NCBI GenBank assembly: GCA_032768795.1 | Contig: CP136493.1 | Location: 1,116,001-1,180,000 of the forward strand | Source of the DNA: Tremella fuciformis | Lineage: Eukaryota; Basidiomycota; Tremellomycetes; Tremellales; Tremellaceae | Reading direction: 5' to 3' | Length of the DNA stretch: 64,000 nt | Part shown: positions 45,657 through 55,950 of the stretch, in pieces | Layout of the letters: every line of letters begins with the position of its first letter | How positions within the stretch are numbered: the stretch's first letter is position 1 | The notes under the pieces: generated by a model | What the model was told of the DNA's origin: nothing | The model's input: the letters and a program-made list of their open reading frames with translations, nothing else | Database searches by the model: none | Made by a program: the position numbers and the translations under genes

Positions 45657-45851
45657 GGCCCCGTCAGGCCATCGCTGTTGAGCTGAGGAGAGAGGCGTTG
45701 TGTGATGTGATTGAGCCAGCTTTGGCTGGAACCGGTGCGGCGATCCGAGCGCCGCCGGATCCGAGATCACCTGACCAGAGATCAGACCATGACCAAGATT
45801 TCGGAATGCCTGTAAACTTCTGCTACGTGCAACAGGACAGCATAGGATAAT

Positions 45852-46527
45852 ATGGACGGCGCGCATGCCAATGGGGCGTCTGAGGATGTGCTGGACGACC
45901 TGACCAACCTCGAGTCCAAGTGCGTCCTCTGCCTTGCCTCGTGCAGCTCGAGCTCCCCGCCGTCCAGCAGGTCCAGCTGACGAGACCCAGATTCTACGAC
46001 GAAGGCTATGCGGACGGGTTCGCCCACGGCGCCCTGCACGGGCTGTACGAGGGCCGGGCGCTCGGACAGGAGAAGGCGTACGAGCTATGGGAAGAAGTGG
46101 GTTACTACGAGGGGTTTGCGCGGACGTACCTCGACCTCCTGCCGCCCGCCGGAGGGCCGGCACCGCGATCATCACGGTCAGCTTCTTCCGTGCATGCAGC
46201 TGAAGCAAGCTGACGGGCAGCGCGCTGTCGCATGCCAGACAGCTGCTGGAATTGATTGGTTCTTTCCCGACGTCCAACCCTTCTTCCGCTCAAGGCGACA
46301 CTGCTCCGGATACTACAAGCATCGCCGAAGGGAGGGAAGAGGTCGACCTGCCCGCCCTGCTTGCCAATATTCGCGCACGATACCGCCTGCTGTGCTCGAG
46401 CCTCGGTGTGAGAGGCCGGCTGGTCGCTGCGCCCCAGCCTAATGGGACAAGCCCAGATGGCGGGACGGCAGTGGAGGGCATCGAAGGCCCGATGAAGGGC
46501 GTCGACACGAGCCAGCTCAAGTTTTGA
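45852..46527 (+). CDS. LTO1: Lto1/ORAOV1 homologue
   Basis: This is a partner of Yae1 in the adaptor that delivers Fe-S clusters to the ribosome-recycling ABC protein Rli1. Exon 1 is MDGAHANGASEDVLDDLTNL. Exon 2 has the repeated Gly pattern of the family, FYDEGYADGFAHGALHGLYE, then EVGYYEGFARTYL. Later exons (ARQLLELIGSFP, LLANIRARYRLLCSSLGV) end GVDTSQLKF. In studied Lto1 proteins the final residue is a tryptophan that binds the cytosolic Fe-S machinery; here it is Phe. It shares a short divergent promoter with the site-2 protease. Confidence 0.88.
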
Positions 46528-46865
46528 AACTTGCCCTGCGCCATTCTCGACAACGCTTGTGCTCGTCCATCATCAGCTCCGACCGGTGCAACGGGCTCGT
46601 CGGCACGGCGGCGACCACTGAGGCCCATTGCACCGTCGAGTTGACAGGGAGTGCACCGCTACTGGAGCCCTCGCACAACACTCCAGACCCAGAGAGCGCC
46701 ATCCCAGATCAACATGGTCCATGCTGGGTGTCATAACATGTCTGATGGTACAAGCCTAGTGGCGACGTAGATGTCTTTCTCAAGACGCGATGTAGGGCCA
46801 AATTACTGTACAAGTTTCCTGACACTGCTCTAACGTGCCACTTCGGCCGTCTTTTCCTGAGGATA
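46528..46865. other. Convergent 3' region, LTO1 and VPS60
   Basis: These 338 bp lie between two stop codons. No gene is seen; probably 3' UTRs. Confidence 0.45.
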
Positions 46866-47775
46866 TCAGCTGTCACGTTCATCACGAATGGAGTGACGCA
46901 CTGTAGGCTCTTCCACTGGCGCGGCATCGATGAAGTCTGGCAAGGCCTGCGAGTCTTGCAAGTACGCCGGTGTCTCGCCTTCGGCCACCAGCTCGTCGTC
47001 CAGGCCAAGCGCGTCCAATTCTGCCGGTCAGCCATCCCACCCTTCACCACACGCCTCCAGGCCCCTTCGTGGGAGACTGACCCGCTTGCAGATCCGCCTC
47101 GTCCACTTCATCCGGCACACCATAGCTCCTGCCTAGACTCTCCTGTATCTCATTCGCCTGCTCGATAAGATCTTCCATGTCGTAGTGTATGCTTTCGATC
47201 TTGTCGATATCGAGACCTTTGTACTGCTTCTTGATCTCCTTGTTCGCTACGCGCATAGCATCGACGGTGGCCATCTGGTCGTCAGCCAGGTGTTCCGGCA
47301 AAAGTATAGGTTGCCAGGAATCGCTCGACTCACCGTGTTCTTCAGATTCTCGGTTGTCATGGCAGCTTGCTCCATGTTCCAGGTCTGCTGTTGCAGCTGC
47401 ATGAGCTGATTCTCGTACATCCGCTTCTGCTTGAGTGTCCTCAGTGCCCGTTGCTGAATAGCGTTCTGATTGTGAGCTGGCACACAGGCGAGGGGAGAAA
47501 GGAGAAGAACCCACTTTTCCAGGCCCGTCTCTGAGCTTGGCCATCTGCGCTTTGAATGCACCAAGCTCGGCATCAAGCTTTTTGATCTTGACTTCGATGG
47601 AGCCGATACGCGCATCAGTCTACCCATCAGCTGAGCTGCACGATTCATGAAAGGTGGCTAACAGAAGTGATAGCGTCTGAAAGATTCGGTTTTGGCTTGG
47701 CCTTGTTGGACCCGAATATCTGCACGTAAGTCATGTGCAGCTTGCATCAACCCAGTCCGAGCTCACTCTGTTCAT
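46866..47775 (-). CDS. VPS60: ESCRT-III-associated protein Vps60/CHMP5
   Basis: A Snf7-family protein of endosomal sorting that works with Vta1-Vps4. MNR (47775) is followed by an intron and IFGSNKAKPKPNLSDAITS, the typical N-terminus. Coiled helices follow (RIGSIEVKIKKLDAELGAFK, then RALRTLKQKRMYENQLMQL and WNMEQAAMTTENLKNT), and the next exon has VDAMRVANKEIKKQYKGLDI and MEDLIEQANEIQESLGRSYG. The end is acidic, with DELVAEGETPAYL. The stop is at 46866. Length and order fit Vps60. It starts divergently from SWS1. Confidence 0.92.
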
Positions 47776-48357
47776 GATGTATCGCTAGGAGGAGAGAAGC
47801 CGAGAATCACAGAAGAGAGTTGCGAAGAGACGCTTCTGCGTGTGCGTCCCGCAGGCTTGTCTACAGCCGTGGCTGACGCAAGCCAGTGACGATGGTCCGC
47901 GCGACGACCACGCCGGCTGAAGAAGCTTTATACCTGGTCTGCGGATATGTACTCGGGAACCGGGGAGGGAGGTTGTCGGATCGCTTCGAGTGATCTCCGC
48001 CGACACTTCGTTGACGCCACGAGGCGGGCTGGCGGTTCGGGTGGACGTGTCGCCGCGTTCCAGAGATGGCGGTGTCACGGGCTGGGTCTTGATCGGAGGA
48101 ATGCGATGTCGCGAGTGATTGATGCAAGCAAGATTGCACTGTGAGGAGCGAGAGTGGTCTGTTAGAGGGGAAGATGCAAGATGCAAGATGCAAGATGGAG
48201 AAGCTGAGGATGAAGCAGAAAGAGCACCTGTCCGGCCTCCTTTGGCCACTCGAACCACGACGAGATACAGATATTACGTCAGCATCTCCTTCCACCTCGG
48301 CGACAGCGTTGGGTGCGTTGAGACTGCTCTTCCCCACTGCAAGAACTCAGCAGCGAC
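47776..48357. promoter_or_regulatory. Divergent region of VPS60 and SWS1
   Basis: These 582 bp contain a short tandem GATGCAA-type repeat at about 48172-48198. No gene is recognised. Confidence 0.4.
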
Positions 48358-49165
48358 ATGCTGGAGCCCTCGGACGAGCTGTTCATGCTCGCTGCGACGC
48401 TCATCGATGCTCTACCTTCCAAAGCGACCGAGCCAGGTTGGCACTCTCACTCTTCTGACTTCTGACCTCGGCGGGCTGATGGGAAAGTGGACGACACCTT
48501 GCTTCTGCAGCTACAAGCGCTGTTCGGGCCGATGCTGCTCTCTGCACTGCAAATCATGGATCGAAGAGATGGTGAGCGGCCCCGCTTTCACGGGGAAATA
48601 GCTCAGGTGCAGTAGTCAGAGTCACTCTGCCCGGTGGGCGTTCTCTTCATCAGGTTTGGCTGGCCGTGGATGAGGTCTGTCGCGTACATTGATAGGCAGG
48701 TGACGGCGACGTCTGGTGCGCCCTACACCCTCTACTTGGACCTGCCCGAGCACGACACCCCCATCTCAGCCAATCCGGTACCGGTGACCCTGCCCCTGGA
48801 GCCGGACAAGCCGCCAGAACCCAAAGAAGCCGGAGAAGCAGGCGAAGAGCAAACGGAGGATGACACGGGGTGTATTCTGTCCACGGACGCAGGCAGGGAG
48901 CGGCTGCGCGAGCTGCAGCGGCGCCAGCGGGTGATGGTCATTGCCAAGGTGCTCAAGGAGGCCTACTGCCCGTGCGCAGGCTACGGCTACAACACTCTAG
49001 GGGGCGATCGGAATGTTCTGGCGAGTGTGGCTCTGATATGCTGTCGTCGAAAGCTCATTGAGACAGTGCAAACACTTGCTCGCGGTGATCATTGCCAACC
49101 AGATGGGCAAGGAGATCAAGACGGACGTGGCATTTGCGGGCGTGGCTGCATTGCTGGGGATATGA
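48358..49165 (+). CDS. SWS1: SWIM zinc-finger protein Sws1/ZSWIM7
   Basis: A partner of Rad51 paralogues in homologous recombination (Shu-type complex). Exons give MLEPSDELFMLAATLIDALP, then DDTLLLQLQALFGPMLLSAL, VTLPGG, and a segment with YTLYLDLPEHD. The SWIM motif is split by an intron: EAYCPCAGYGYN before it and CKHLLAVIIANQMGKEIKTD after it, giving the CxC and CxH ligands. It ends VAALLGI at 49165. An acidic, Pro-rich insertion (PEPKEAGEAGEEQTEDD) lies between. The exact exon borders near 48600-48700 are approximate. Confidence 0.82.
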
Positions 49166-49382
49166 ATGTCTCATGCTCCCTTTTAGAGTGCTGGAGTCTA
49201 GGTGCCGGGAGGCCGGGATGGCACCGGGAGCATGAAGGAGACAGAGTCGGAGTGTGCCTGTCCTATGCTCCAGGTGACATCATGCCTTTTTGCCACTCAC
49301 TGCTGGGGATGAGGATTCTGGTGACATGGAGCCCACGCACGCGCCACGCCTTTGCATCAATAGCATGGCTTTCCTCTACGTT

Positions 49383-49420
49383 GGATGGAAGGGATGGAAG
49401 GGATGGAAGGGATGGATGGA
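49383..49420 (+). repeat. GGATGGAAG tandem repeat
   Basis: About four units of a 9-bp motif, GGATGGAAG, the last one degenerate. Confidence 0.8.
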
Positions 49421-49494
49421 TCTAGGGCGATACCGTGTAACGAGAGAAAGAAGAAAGAAGCGGGGGACGGGAACGGGTGGAGCGCAATCGATCA

Positions 49495-49515
49495 CTCTCT
49501 CTCTCTCTCTCTCTC
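49495..49515 (+). repeat. (CT)n tract
   Basis: 21 bp of uninterrupted CT. Confidence 0.9.
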
Positions 49516-49628
49516 GTTGACTCACATGTCATGTCCGATTAGAAGTTCGTGGAGTCATCTACACCGTCCAGTTCACATGTCCACAACAGACTTTCTCATT
49601 GTCTGACACTTGACCACCCTTCACACGG

Positions 49629-51493
49629 ATGTCTATAGTGAACCGACTGTTGCTGCTCGTCGGGGCGTGGGCCGCCTCGGCGAGCGCATTCTCGTTCAAC
49701 ACCTCGACTCCGACCCAATGTGGCGAGTGGACGGTGCAATGGTGAGTCGCATCCGAGTCAGGAGCATCGAACCAGGAGCTGAAGAAGTAGGAGCGGGGGT
49801 ACTGGGCCGTTTGGGATCGTGCTCGTTCCCGTGAGCATCTGGCTGCCCGCATGTCATTCAACGCTGATGGCAGACCATCACGGTCGACTCGGGGCGCATC
49901 GTCAACATCACCGTTCCGTCCAGCGTCACCAACAGCTCGTACACCTTCACCCTCAACGAGCCCAGTGGACTGGAGTTCTTGACAACGATGTACGATGCGG
50001 ACGGATGGGGCACAGGAGGCACCACTTCAGTGCTCAGTGAGCCCATCAACCCGCTGCATTGGACAAGACTGACCTGCCAGCTGTGGGCTCGTCGGACGAT
50101 ACTTCTTGTCTGAGCGAGTGAATCATGTGTCCTGCTCTGTCCTGGGTCCCGCTGACTAATAGCAACCTGCTCTACGACTTCTACTTTAGTGTCAGTCCCG
50201 ACTCGAATCCCTCGCAGTGCGGTAGCACGACCGTCTCCTGGAATTCAAATGCCTCGCTGCCAGTCCATTTGTACGGGCTCATACCCGCCGGCTCGGCCTT
50301 CTCCCTGCCTGTCCCCGAATCGACCTTGCAGAACTCATACGACTGGACAGTAGACATCGCTGCGGGGACGCAGTACCTCTTGCTCATGTCCGATGCGGGG
50401 CAATACCAGACTGGGGGGTCGACCTCCCTCTACACGGTCCAAAGCGGCAGCACCAGCTGCATGAACTCCTCCTCGCCTTCTTCTGGCGCATCAACGCCCT
50501 CATCGACTAGCTCGTCCGGTGTCGCACAGTCCTCTGTCGGCGGCGTCGGAGGATCCTCGTCAGGGGGAAAGTCGGACAGCAACTCGGGAAGCGGGAGCGG
50601 GTCAGGCAGCAGCAGCAGCTCGCACACTGGTGCAATTGTCGGTGGTACTCTCGGCGGCGTGGCCTTCCTCCTCTTCCTCGCATTGCTCGCTCTTTGCTGC
50701 ATCCGCCGCAAAGCAAGGAGGCGCGCCGACGACAGCGCCGACCCTGCGGTCAAGTCGTATGGCGTGTCATCTGGAGAGAAGTTCCGACCGACCGATCTGC
50801 TTGCTGGTCGTCGACACCGCTCAGACGATACCGACGAGGGTTTGACCGGCGGACAGGGCAACATTGATGTTCGGGGAGATGCGTATCAACCCAGTCCATT
50901 CCGCTACCCTTCACCACCGCCTGTGGGCACGTCACCTAATCGCTTGGACCTTATTTCGTCAGCGGAACAAGGTCAAGGACGTGGGCAGGGCCTGCCGCCT
51001 AGCGCCTTCACCTATGGCGGAGCCGCGGCAGCCGGGGAGAAACAGCTTCGTTCGCCCAACTCTCCCACTACCTTCTCGTCGCCGTTCGCGTCGATCGACC
51101 ACCAGAGACCGAGTGACGAGACGGACCGTACCCTCAACTCGACATCCGGCGGGACAGGCCAGGCTGGCACCGGTGTGACTGGACATGATCCGAGTGAGCT
51201 CGGTGTAGATTCGAATGCCGCCACTTTGGGACATGGGAGAAGCAGTATCGAAAAACGCCAATCGGGACAGTTCGCGCCGCCGCTGCCGACGCAGACACAG
51301 ACGCCAACGGGAGACGGTCGGCCCTTGCCAGAGACACCTAGACAGGAGAGACAGACTACATTCGTTCAGCACGAGGACAGTGGGGAGGTTGTGTAAGTAT
51401 CTTGACCGGTTGAATTGAATAGTCGCTCATCTGTGCAGTGACCTTCCACCGAGATATGATCAATTGCGAACGCGCAATCCGGAAGATGCCTAG
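49629..51493 (+). CDS. Ser-rich single-pass surface protein
   Basis: A predicted type I membrane glycoprotein of unknown function. The ATG at 49629 gives a signal peptide (MSIVNRLLLLVGAWAASASA), then an ectodomain with FSFNTSTPTQCGEWTVQW, ITVDSGRIVNITVPSSVTN and CGSTTVSWNSNASLPVHLYG, a pattern seen in many basidiomycete surface proteins. A long Ser/Gly stalk follows, likely O-glycosylated. The membrane segment is GAIVGGTLGGVAFLLFLALL with the stop-transfer CCIRRKARRR. The cytoplasmic tail is of low complexity and ends, after a last intron (51394-51438), in DLPPRYDQLRTRNPEDA, where PPRY is a PPxY motif that could bind WW-domain ubiquitin ligases. The layout suggests a cell-wall sensor or mucin, but this is inference. 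Confidence 0.75.
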
Positions 51494-51738
51494 ACTATTG
51501 AGTGAAGGATCCGCCTGCATATCGCGTACATCTCTGTGCATACACGTTGTCCTATATACGTATCGTAACTGTAATACACTACGTCGTGCTTGACCGGAGT
51601 CTGCCGGATTTAACGTGGTTCGGAACGTGCCCGAGTAAAGGCCGGCTGTTGGACGGGTTGGTGTTACTGTTCTGTTTGAGTTGTCAATCCATTTGTTCGT
51701 CGCTTGTCTTGACCCCTAAACCGGCGGTGAGGGCGTGC

Positions 51739-54700
51739 ATGATGTCGCAGGGCGACCTCGCGCTGTCGGATCTGGTGGCCCGTGCTTTTGCTCGAGCCGC
51801 CCAGCCCGCACAGGCGAGTGATCCAAGTTCTCCAGGCTGATTGACGTGCTCACGCATCTAGTCAGCGTAGCTCTTACGGGGCGAATTTCTGCGGGTGTCC
51901 CTGGAACGAAAACGGTAAATGGGGGAATTAAATAAGAAAATTCCGGCCATTCTGATTTCATCAGCACAATCCTAATATGCATTGTGTCCTTGCCAAATTG
52001 CCTTTCATCAGAGAATAAAGATCTATGCATGAGGCTGATGCATGGAATGATCTCTGTAGCAGAACCAATCGCCTACATAGCTACTGCCATACCCTGCCCT
52101 ATCATTGCACCAAAATGGTTACAATAGCGCAAGTCTGACAAGACTGCAATAGGCTTGCCAGGTGGCAGCTGTGACATAGCCCCTGTGACCAGCTTGGCAT
52201 GCCTATGATCATCTGATCAGCCTAGCATGCCCAACAAGCACTTGCGCATCTCTTGATGAAGTGCTTTAGCTTGCAACTAATCAATGTTCTACAGTACATC
52301 CGGCTTTGCCGGATGCTTGACCCGTAAGGGCTGCGATGGCTGCGCCGCTAGGCGCAAGGGGGGGTCTTGGGGGGGTGTCCCACCCCCCCATGTCTAACGG
52401 AACCAAAGAACAAGGAATTGCATTAGGTTTTCCAAATTGCCTGAGAACCAATAACTTGAATACCTGATTAGAAATTCAGAGCTAAAAAAGAATTGAAATA
52501 ACGAGCTACGCCCTATCGCGCACTTTCCTGCACGATCTACCTAGTTTGTCCGCCTGATCCAGCGATGGCTCGAGGACCATGCAGAGCATGCCGAGTCTGC
52601 TCGACCCCAGCTTGCAGGCGAGTCTCGCCCCCTGAGTATGCCCCGCGGCTGACGAGACCAGGCATCCTCCTGCGGCGGCTGACGGGCAACCATCCTCCCT
52701 CTCTTATCTTGGCCTACCTGAGCGCGCTCGTGGAGAGCGGCACATTGACTGCCCGATCAGTCGCCACGCAACTGCTATTCGTGCTCGGCGCCGAGCGAAC
52801 ACTATCAGTGCCCACTCTCACATACATCGCGTCCATCATCCTCGCTCGCCCGACGGGGCTCGAGGGCCCCGAGCCCCTCCCGACATCCTTGTCGCCCCCC
52901 TCGACGCCCATCCCTGACATCGGCACCTCTGCATCCGCCACCCCGCCCCCTTCGTCGTCAACTTCGACGCTCGGCCTGCTCATCCCCCTCCTGCGCCTGT
53001 GCTCGGACGGCTCTGCGCCCCCTCACTCGCCTATTGTGCAGCTCACCTCGCGCCTGCTGTCGCTGCTCCCGTCGTACCCCCCTCCGCCGCTCGACGAGGC
53101 CATCACCGCAAGCCAGCTGAGCGAGCACGCCCCACCCGCTGTTGCCCTCCCGCTGAAGAATGCCCTGAGTGGGCTGATGGACCTTGCCACGGCACAAGAG
53201 TCGGATGCTGCGCGAAATATCAGCATGGGTGTGCCTGCTGGTGTCTATGAGCAGCCGGCGGGGTACGGCAATGTCAATGGTCTGCCCAGGGACGCTGCCA
53301 TCCCAGCGAGCTCGTCCTCGCCTTCTGCTGGGGGCACCTTGCCTGTGCATCATGCTGTCCGCTTCCTGCTGGCCTATCTACAGCACGCTGCTCCACGCGC
53401 CTCGAACGCCACCCGATACCGCGCAGACTCTCCTATCCCGTCGGCGCCGGAGAGGCAGATGATACTACTAGGAAAACAGCTTGGAACGCAGCCTGCGACA
53501 TTCCTTGAGACACTCGTCAAGGAGGCGCTTCTTGCTGCGATCAGTGTCGTGCCTGATGCGTCTGTCGAGAGCTCGATGCGATGGGGATTCCTGGTCGAGC
53601 GACTGCCCCTGATACTTCGCTGGTGGGCTGAACAGTCGGACCCCAAGTGGGCATACCCCGTGAGATCCTTATTCAGTTCTTGGCTGATTAGTCTGACTCG
53701 CAGTATCATCTGGCAGACAAGTTGACCGTGATCTTCGCAGACACGGCCGACGCTATGAGCAAGTTCGACCAGCAGGTCCAGACGCTTTACGAGGGCTTGG
53801 CGAACATCATGTCGGACGATGACAGCGGGACCGTCACCAAGCCGAAAGGCTGGTAAGTTAGGCTGGGGTGTATTGTGGGCGAGCTAACCGACAGGGATCT
53901 GGCAAGCGTCCGAGAGACATTGGTCAAGCGATACACCGCCACCGGCCTCCTTGAGCGGGACGAGGCGTTGGCATTGGCGCCTAGTGTCTCCCTTTCCTCC
54001 GCCACCAATGGAGAGTCGCTCTTGGTCAGTCTTTACTTTTCTTGTCTTCGAGGCCTCTCATGATTAGAACCGCTATGCTTCAAGCGCCTGGTCTCATCTT
54101 CCAGCGCTGCGGCATTTCATCCTTTACGGGTCCGGAACCGCAGATTCTTTCGCGCAGGAATTGGTCAAGGTAGGTTCCACATGGTTGCATGGACACAGCT
54201 GATGAGGCAGTGCATCACAGCAATGCCTTCCAGTCAACCCCCAGACGGCTTGTTCCCTCGATTAGCGGCAGACCCCTCCATCTTGTCATCGGTTGCGAGC
54301 CGCATACCGCCTCCAGACCTGCTCGCTCTGCTTGAGCGTCACGCCTTGTCGGCACAAGATGACTCGGGTGACAGATTGACCGACCCCCAAGGCTTCTTGA
54401 CCAAGTTTGGGGAGAACATGGCCCTCGTGGAGAACGTTGTTCGGACATGGGACGTGAGCACTGACTCAATGTCTTAGACGAGAGCTGAGCCGCTCAGTTG
54501 CCTCTGCCTCCTCTTCTACGGGATGCGCGAACAGCTTTGAATATGGCAGATCTGACTGTTGATGAGCGGAATCTGGTCGGAGGCTGGATCAAGGCGCTTG
54601 TGCGTTGTCGGTCAACCCCAAAGCCTTTGCTTACAAGCAGTTTGGACCGGACGGAATCGATGATCAAACATTGTTGTAGGTCGCCGAGCCTCATTTGTGC

Positions 54701-55804
54701 TACGCTGACCCGCAGGGCCACCACACCTCAGGATTTTTGCCGGCTTTCGTGCTGCATCATCCAGCAAGTCATACAGGGCGCAATCACCGGACACATCGAA
54801 CTCGATACAGTGCATAACGGCCTTTCGTACTTCTCACAAGACCTATTGCGCTGGTCTGTTGGAGGGCTCGTAAGCTGGCTTTGTAGAGAGATACAGAGGC
54901 AGGGGTAAGCTGCGGGTGTAACAACAGAGATCACGGCTGACTCGCAAGTCCTCTTGCTGGGGTCCACCTCAACATCCTTAGTGTCCTGCTCTGCGCCGAC
55001 AACTTCTCCGACAATATCTTACGCGCGAACATTGAGTCGGTTCGGACCATACTTGATCAGACGTCGAGATTGGTCCCAGTAGTCCTGAGCTCGCAATTCG
55101 ATACAGCCACGGTTCAAGCAAAGGTTGACTCGCTTGTGCCGCCTGCACTGACACCCGGTGAGCCTGAAGGTGGGACTGCAGGGCGCAGCTCATGCTCAGC
55201 GTCGGATAAAGGGACTTCGCCGCTTCTGAGCCTTCGCAATCAGCTACAATACGTGCGTCAGCTCGACAACGCCCCGCCGACTTGGGCGGATACTCTGCTT
55301 GTCGCCGTCGATCGGGCTGTAGCCGCCCACACGCCTTCCGCTGCACTACGTGCCATGATAGACGAAGCGATCAGCACGATACCAACATCCAGTCAAGACT
55401 TCGAGTCGTTGGTCCACTTTGTCCCCCTAATCAGCGTCGCCTCGCTTCTCCCCGGCCGACGAAGCACACTCGCTGCTTCACTTCCCGGAGTCTTGGTCGA
55501 TTTGGCGACTCGCCCCTTGACCCCCGAGCAGATCGCCCGACTAGCTCTAATCATACGACGCATCATGGCTGCCATGACGGACTCACCAGTCGAGTCCCAC
55601 GCTGAAATTACGTCTGAAGTGGTCGACGAGCTGCTGCATCTCCGCACGCAGCGTCGGGCGAGGCTCAAGCAGGCTCAGCTACGAACGAAACGGGTCCGGA
55701 CGGCTCCGGGCCAAGAGGGCATGGACTTTGACTTTTTGTGCCAACGAGTGGTAGAGGATGAGGATCTTTTGTCTGCCGTGCCCGCCTTGCGCGGATTGCA
55801 ATAG
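51739..55804 (+). CDS. MED5: Probable Mediator subunit 5
   Basis: A large helical protein that I assign, with moderate confidence, to the fungal Mediator tail subunit Med5/Nut1. Exon 1 (51739-51813) is MMSQGDLALSDLVARAFAR. Intron 1 (51814-52544) contains the whole non-autonomous Helitron. Exon 2 (52545-52617) is FVRLIQRWLEDHAEHAESAR. Intron 2 (52618-52661) is of GC-AG type and restores the frame to GILLRRLTGNHPPSLILAYL. Later parts include ERTLSVPTLTYIASIILARP, AVRFLLAYLQHAAP and WGFLVERLPLILRWWAEQ. The protein continues through many short introns to LLSAVPALRGLQ at 55804, over 900 residues. The assignment rests on the overall helical layout and weak motif recall. An initiation at the ATG at 52565 is less likely because that frame lacks the helix encoded by exon 2. 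Confidence 0.5.
51814..52544 (+). other. MED5 intron 1, enlarged by a Helitron
   Basis: The ancestral intron is 51814-51861: 48 nt, donor gcgagt, branch-like ctgattgac, acceptor catctag. The Helitron follows directly and ends in CTAG at 52544, immediately before exon 2. Only the acceptor provided by the Helitron end now adjoins the exon. Confidence 0.65.
51862..52544 (+). mobile_element. Non-autonomous Helitron, 683 bp
   Basis: It begins TCAGCGTAGCTCTTACGG and matches the first ~85 bp of the autonomous element. The 3' end has GAGCTACGC (52503-52511), a hairpin at 52515-52536 (arms ATCGCGCA and TGCACGAT, one mismatch), and CTAC then CTAG. It encodes nothing. Inside are further palindromes: a 7-bp stem at 52297-52315 and a G-run/C-run hairpin at about 52368-52390. 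A tRNA-like stretch lies at 52070-52145. The flanking base on the left is G, on the right T; if the first T is host, the site is T|T. Confidence 0.85.
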
Positions 55805-55950
55805 ATGCTGGATGCATATGCACGCTCTGGACAATACGGTGTAGGGGTTGATGGGCACGTGGCCAGTCCGGGCGCACAGATCTCCGGGAAAAAGTCGAGC
55901 GAGATGTACCAACGCGTATCCTCTGTTCGTCTCTTCACTTACGACCAAAA

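Larger units (their letters stand above)
49166..49628. other. Intergenic region with simple repeats
   Basis: It contains a GGATGGAAG-type minisatellite (49383-49420) and a (CT)n tract (49495-49515), probably in the leader of the next gene. Confidence 0.5.

Noticed and set aside
52394..52397. CTAA after a G-run/C-run hairpin as the Helitron 3' end
   Set aside because: The true 3' end shared with the autonomous copy (inverted repeat, hairpin, CTAG) lies further on at 52503-52544.
51858..52544. CTAG on both sides of the short Helitron as a 4-bp target duplication
   Set aside because: The autonomous copy has CTAG only at its 3' end, so CTAG belongs to the element; the host CTAG is the old splice acceptor.
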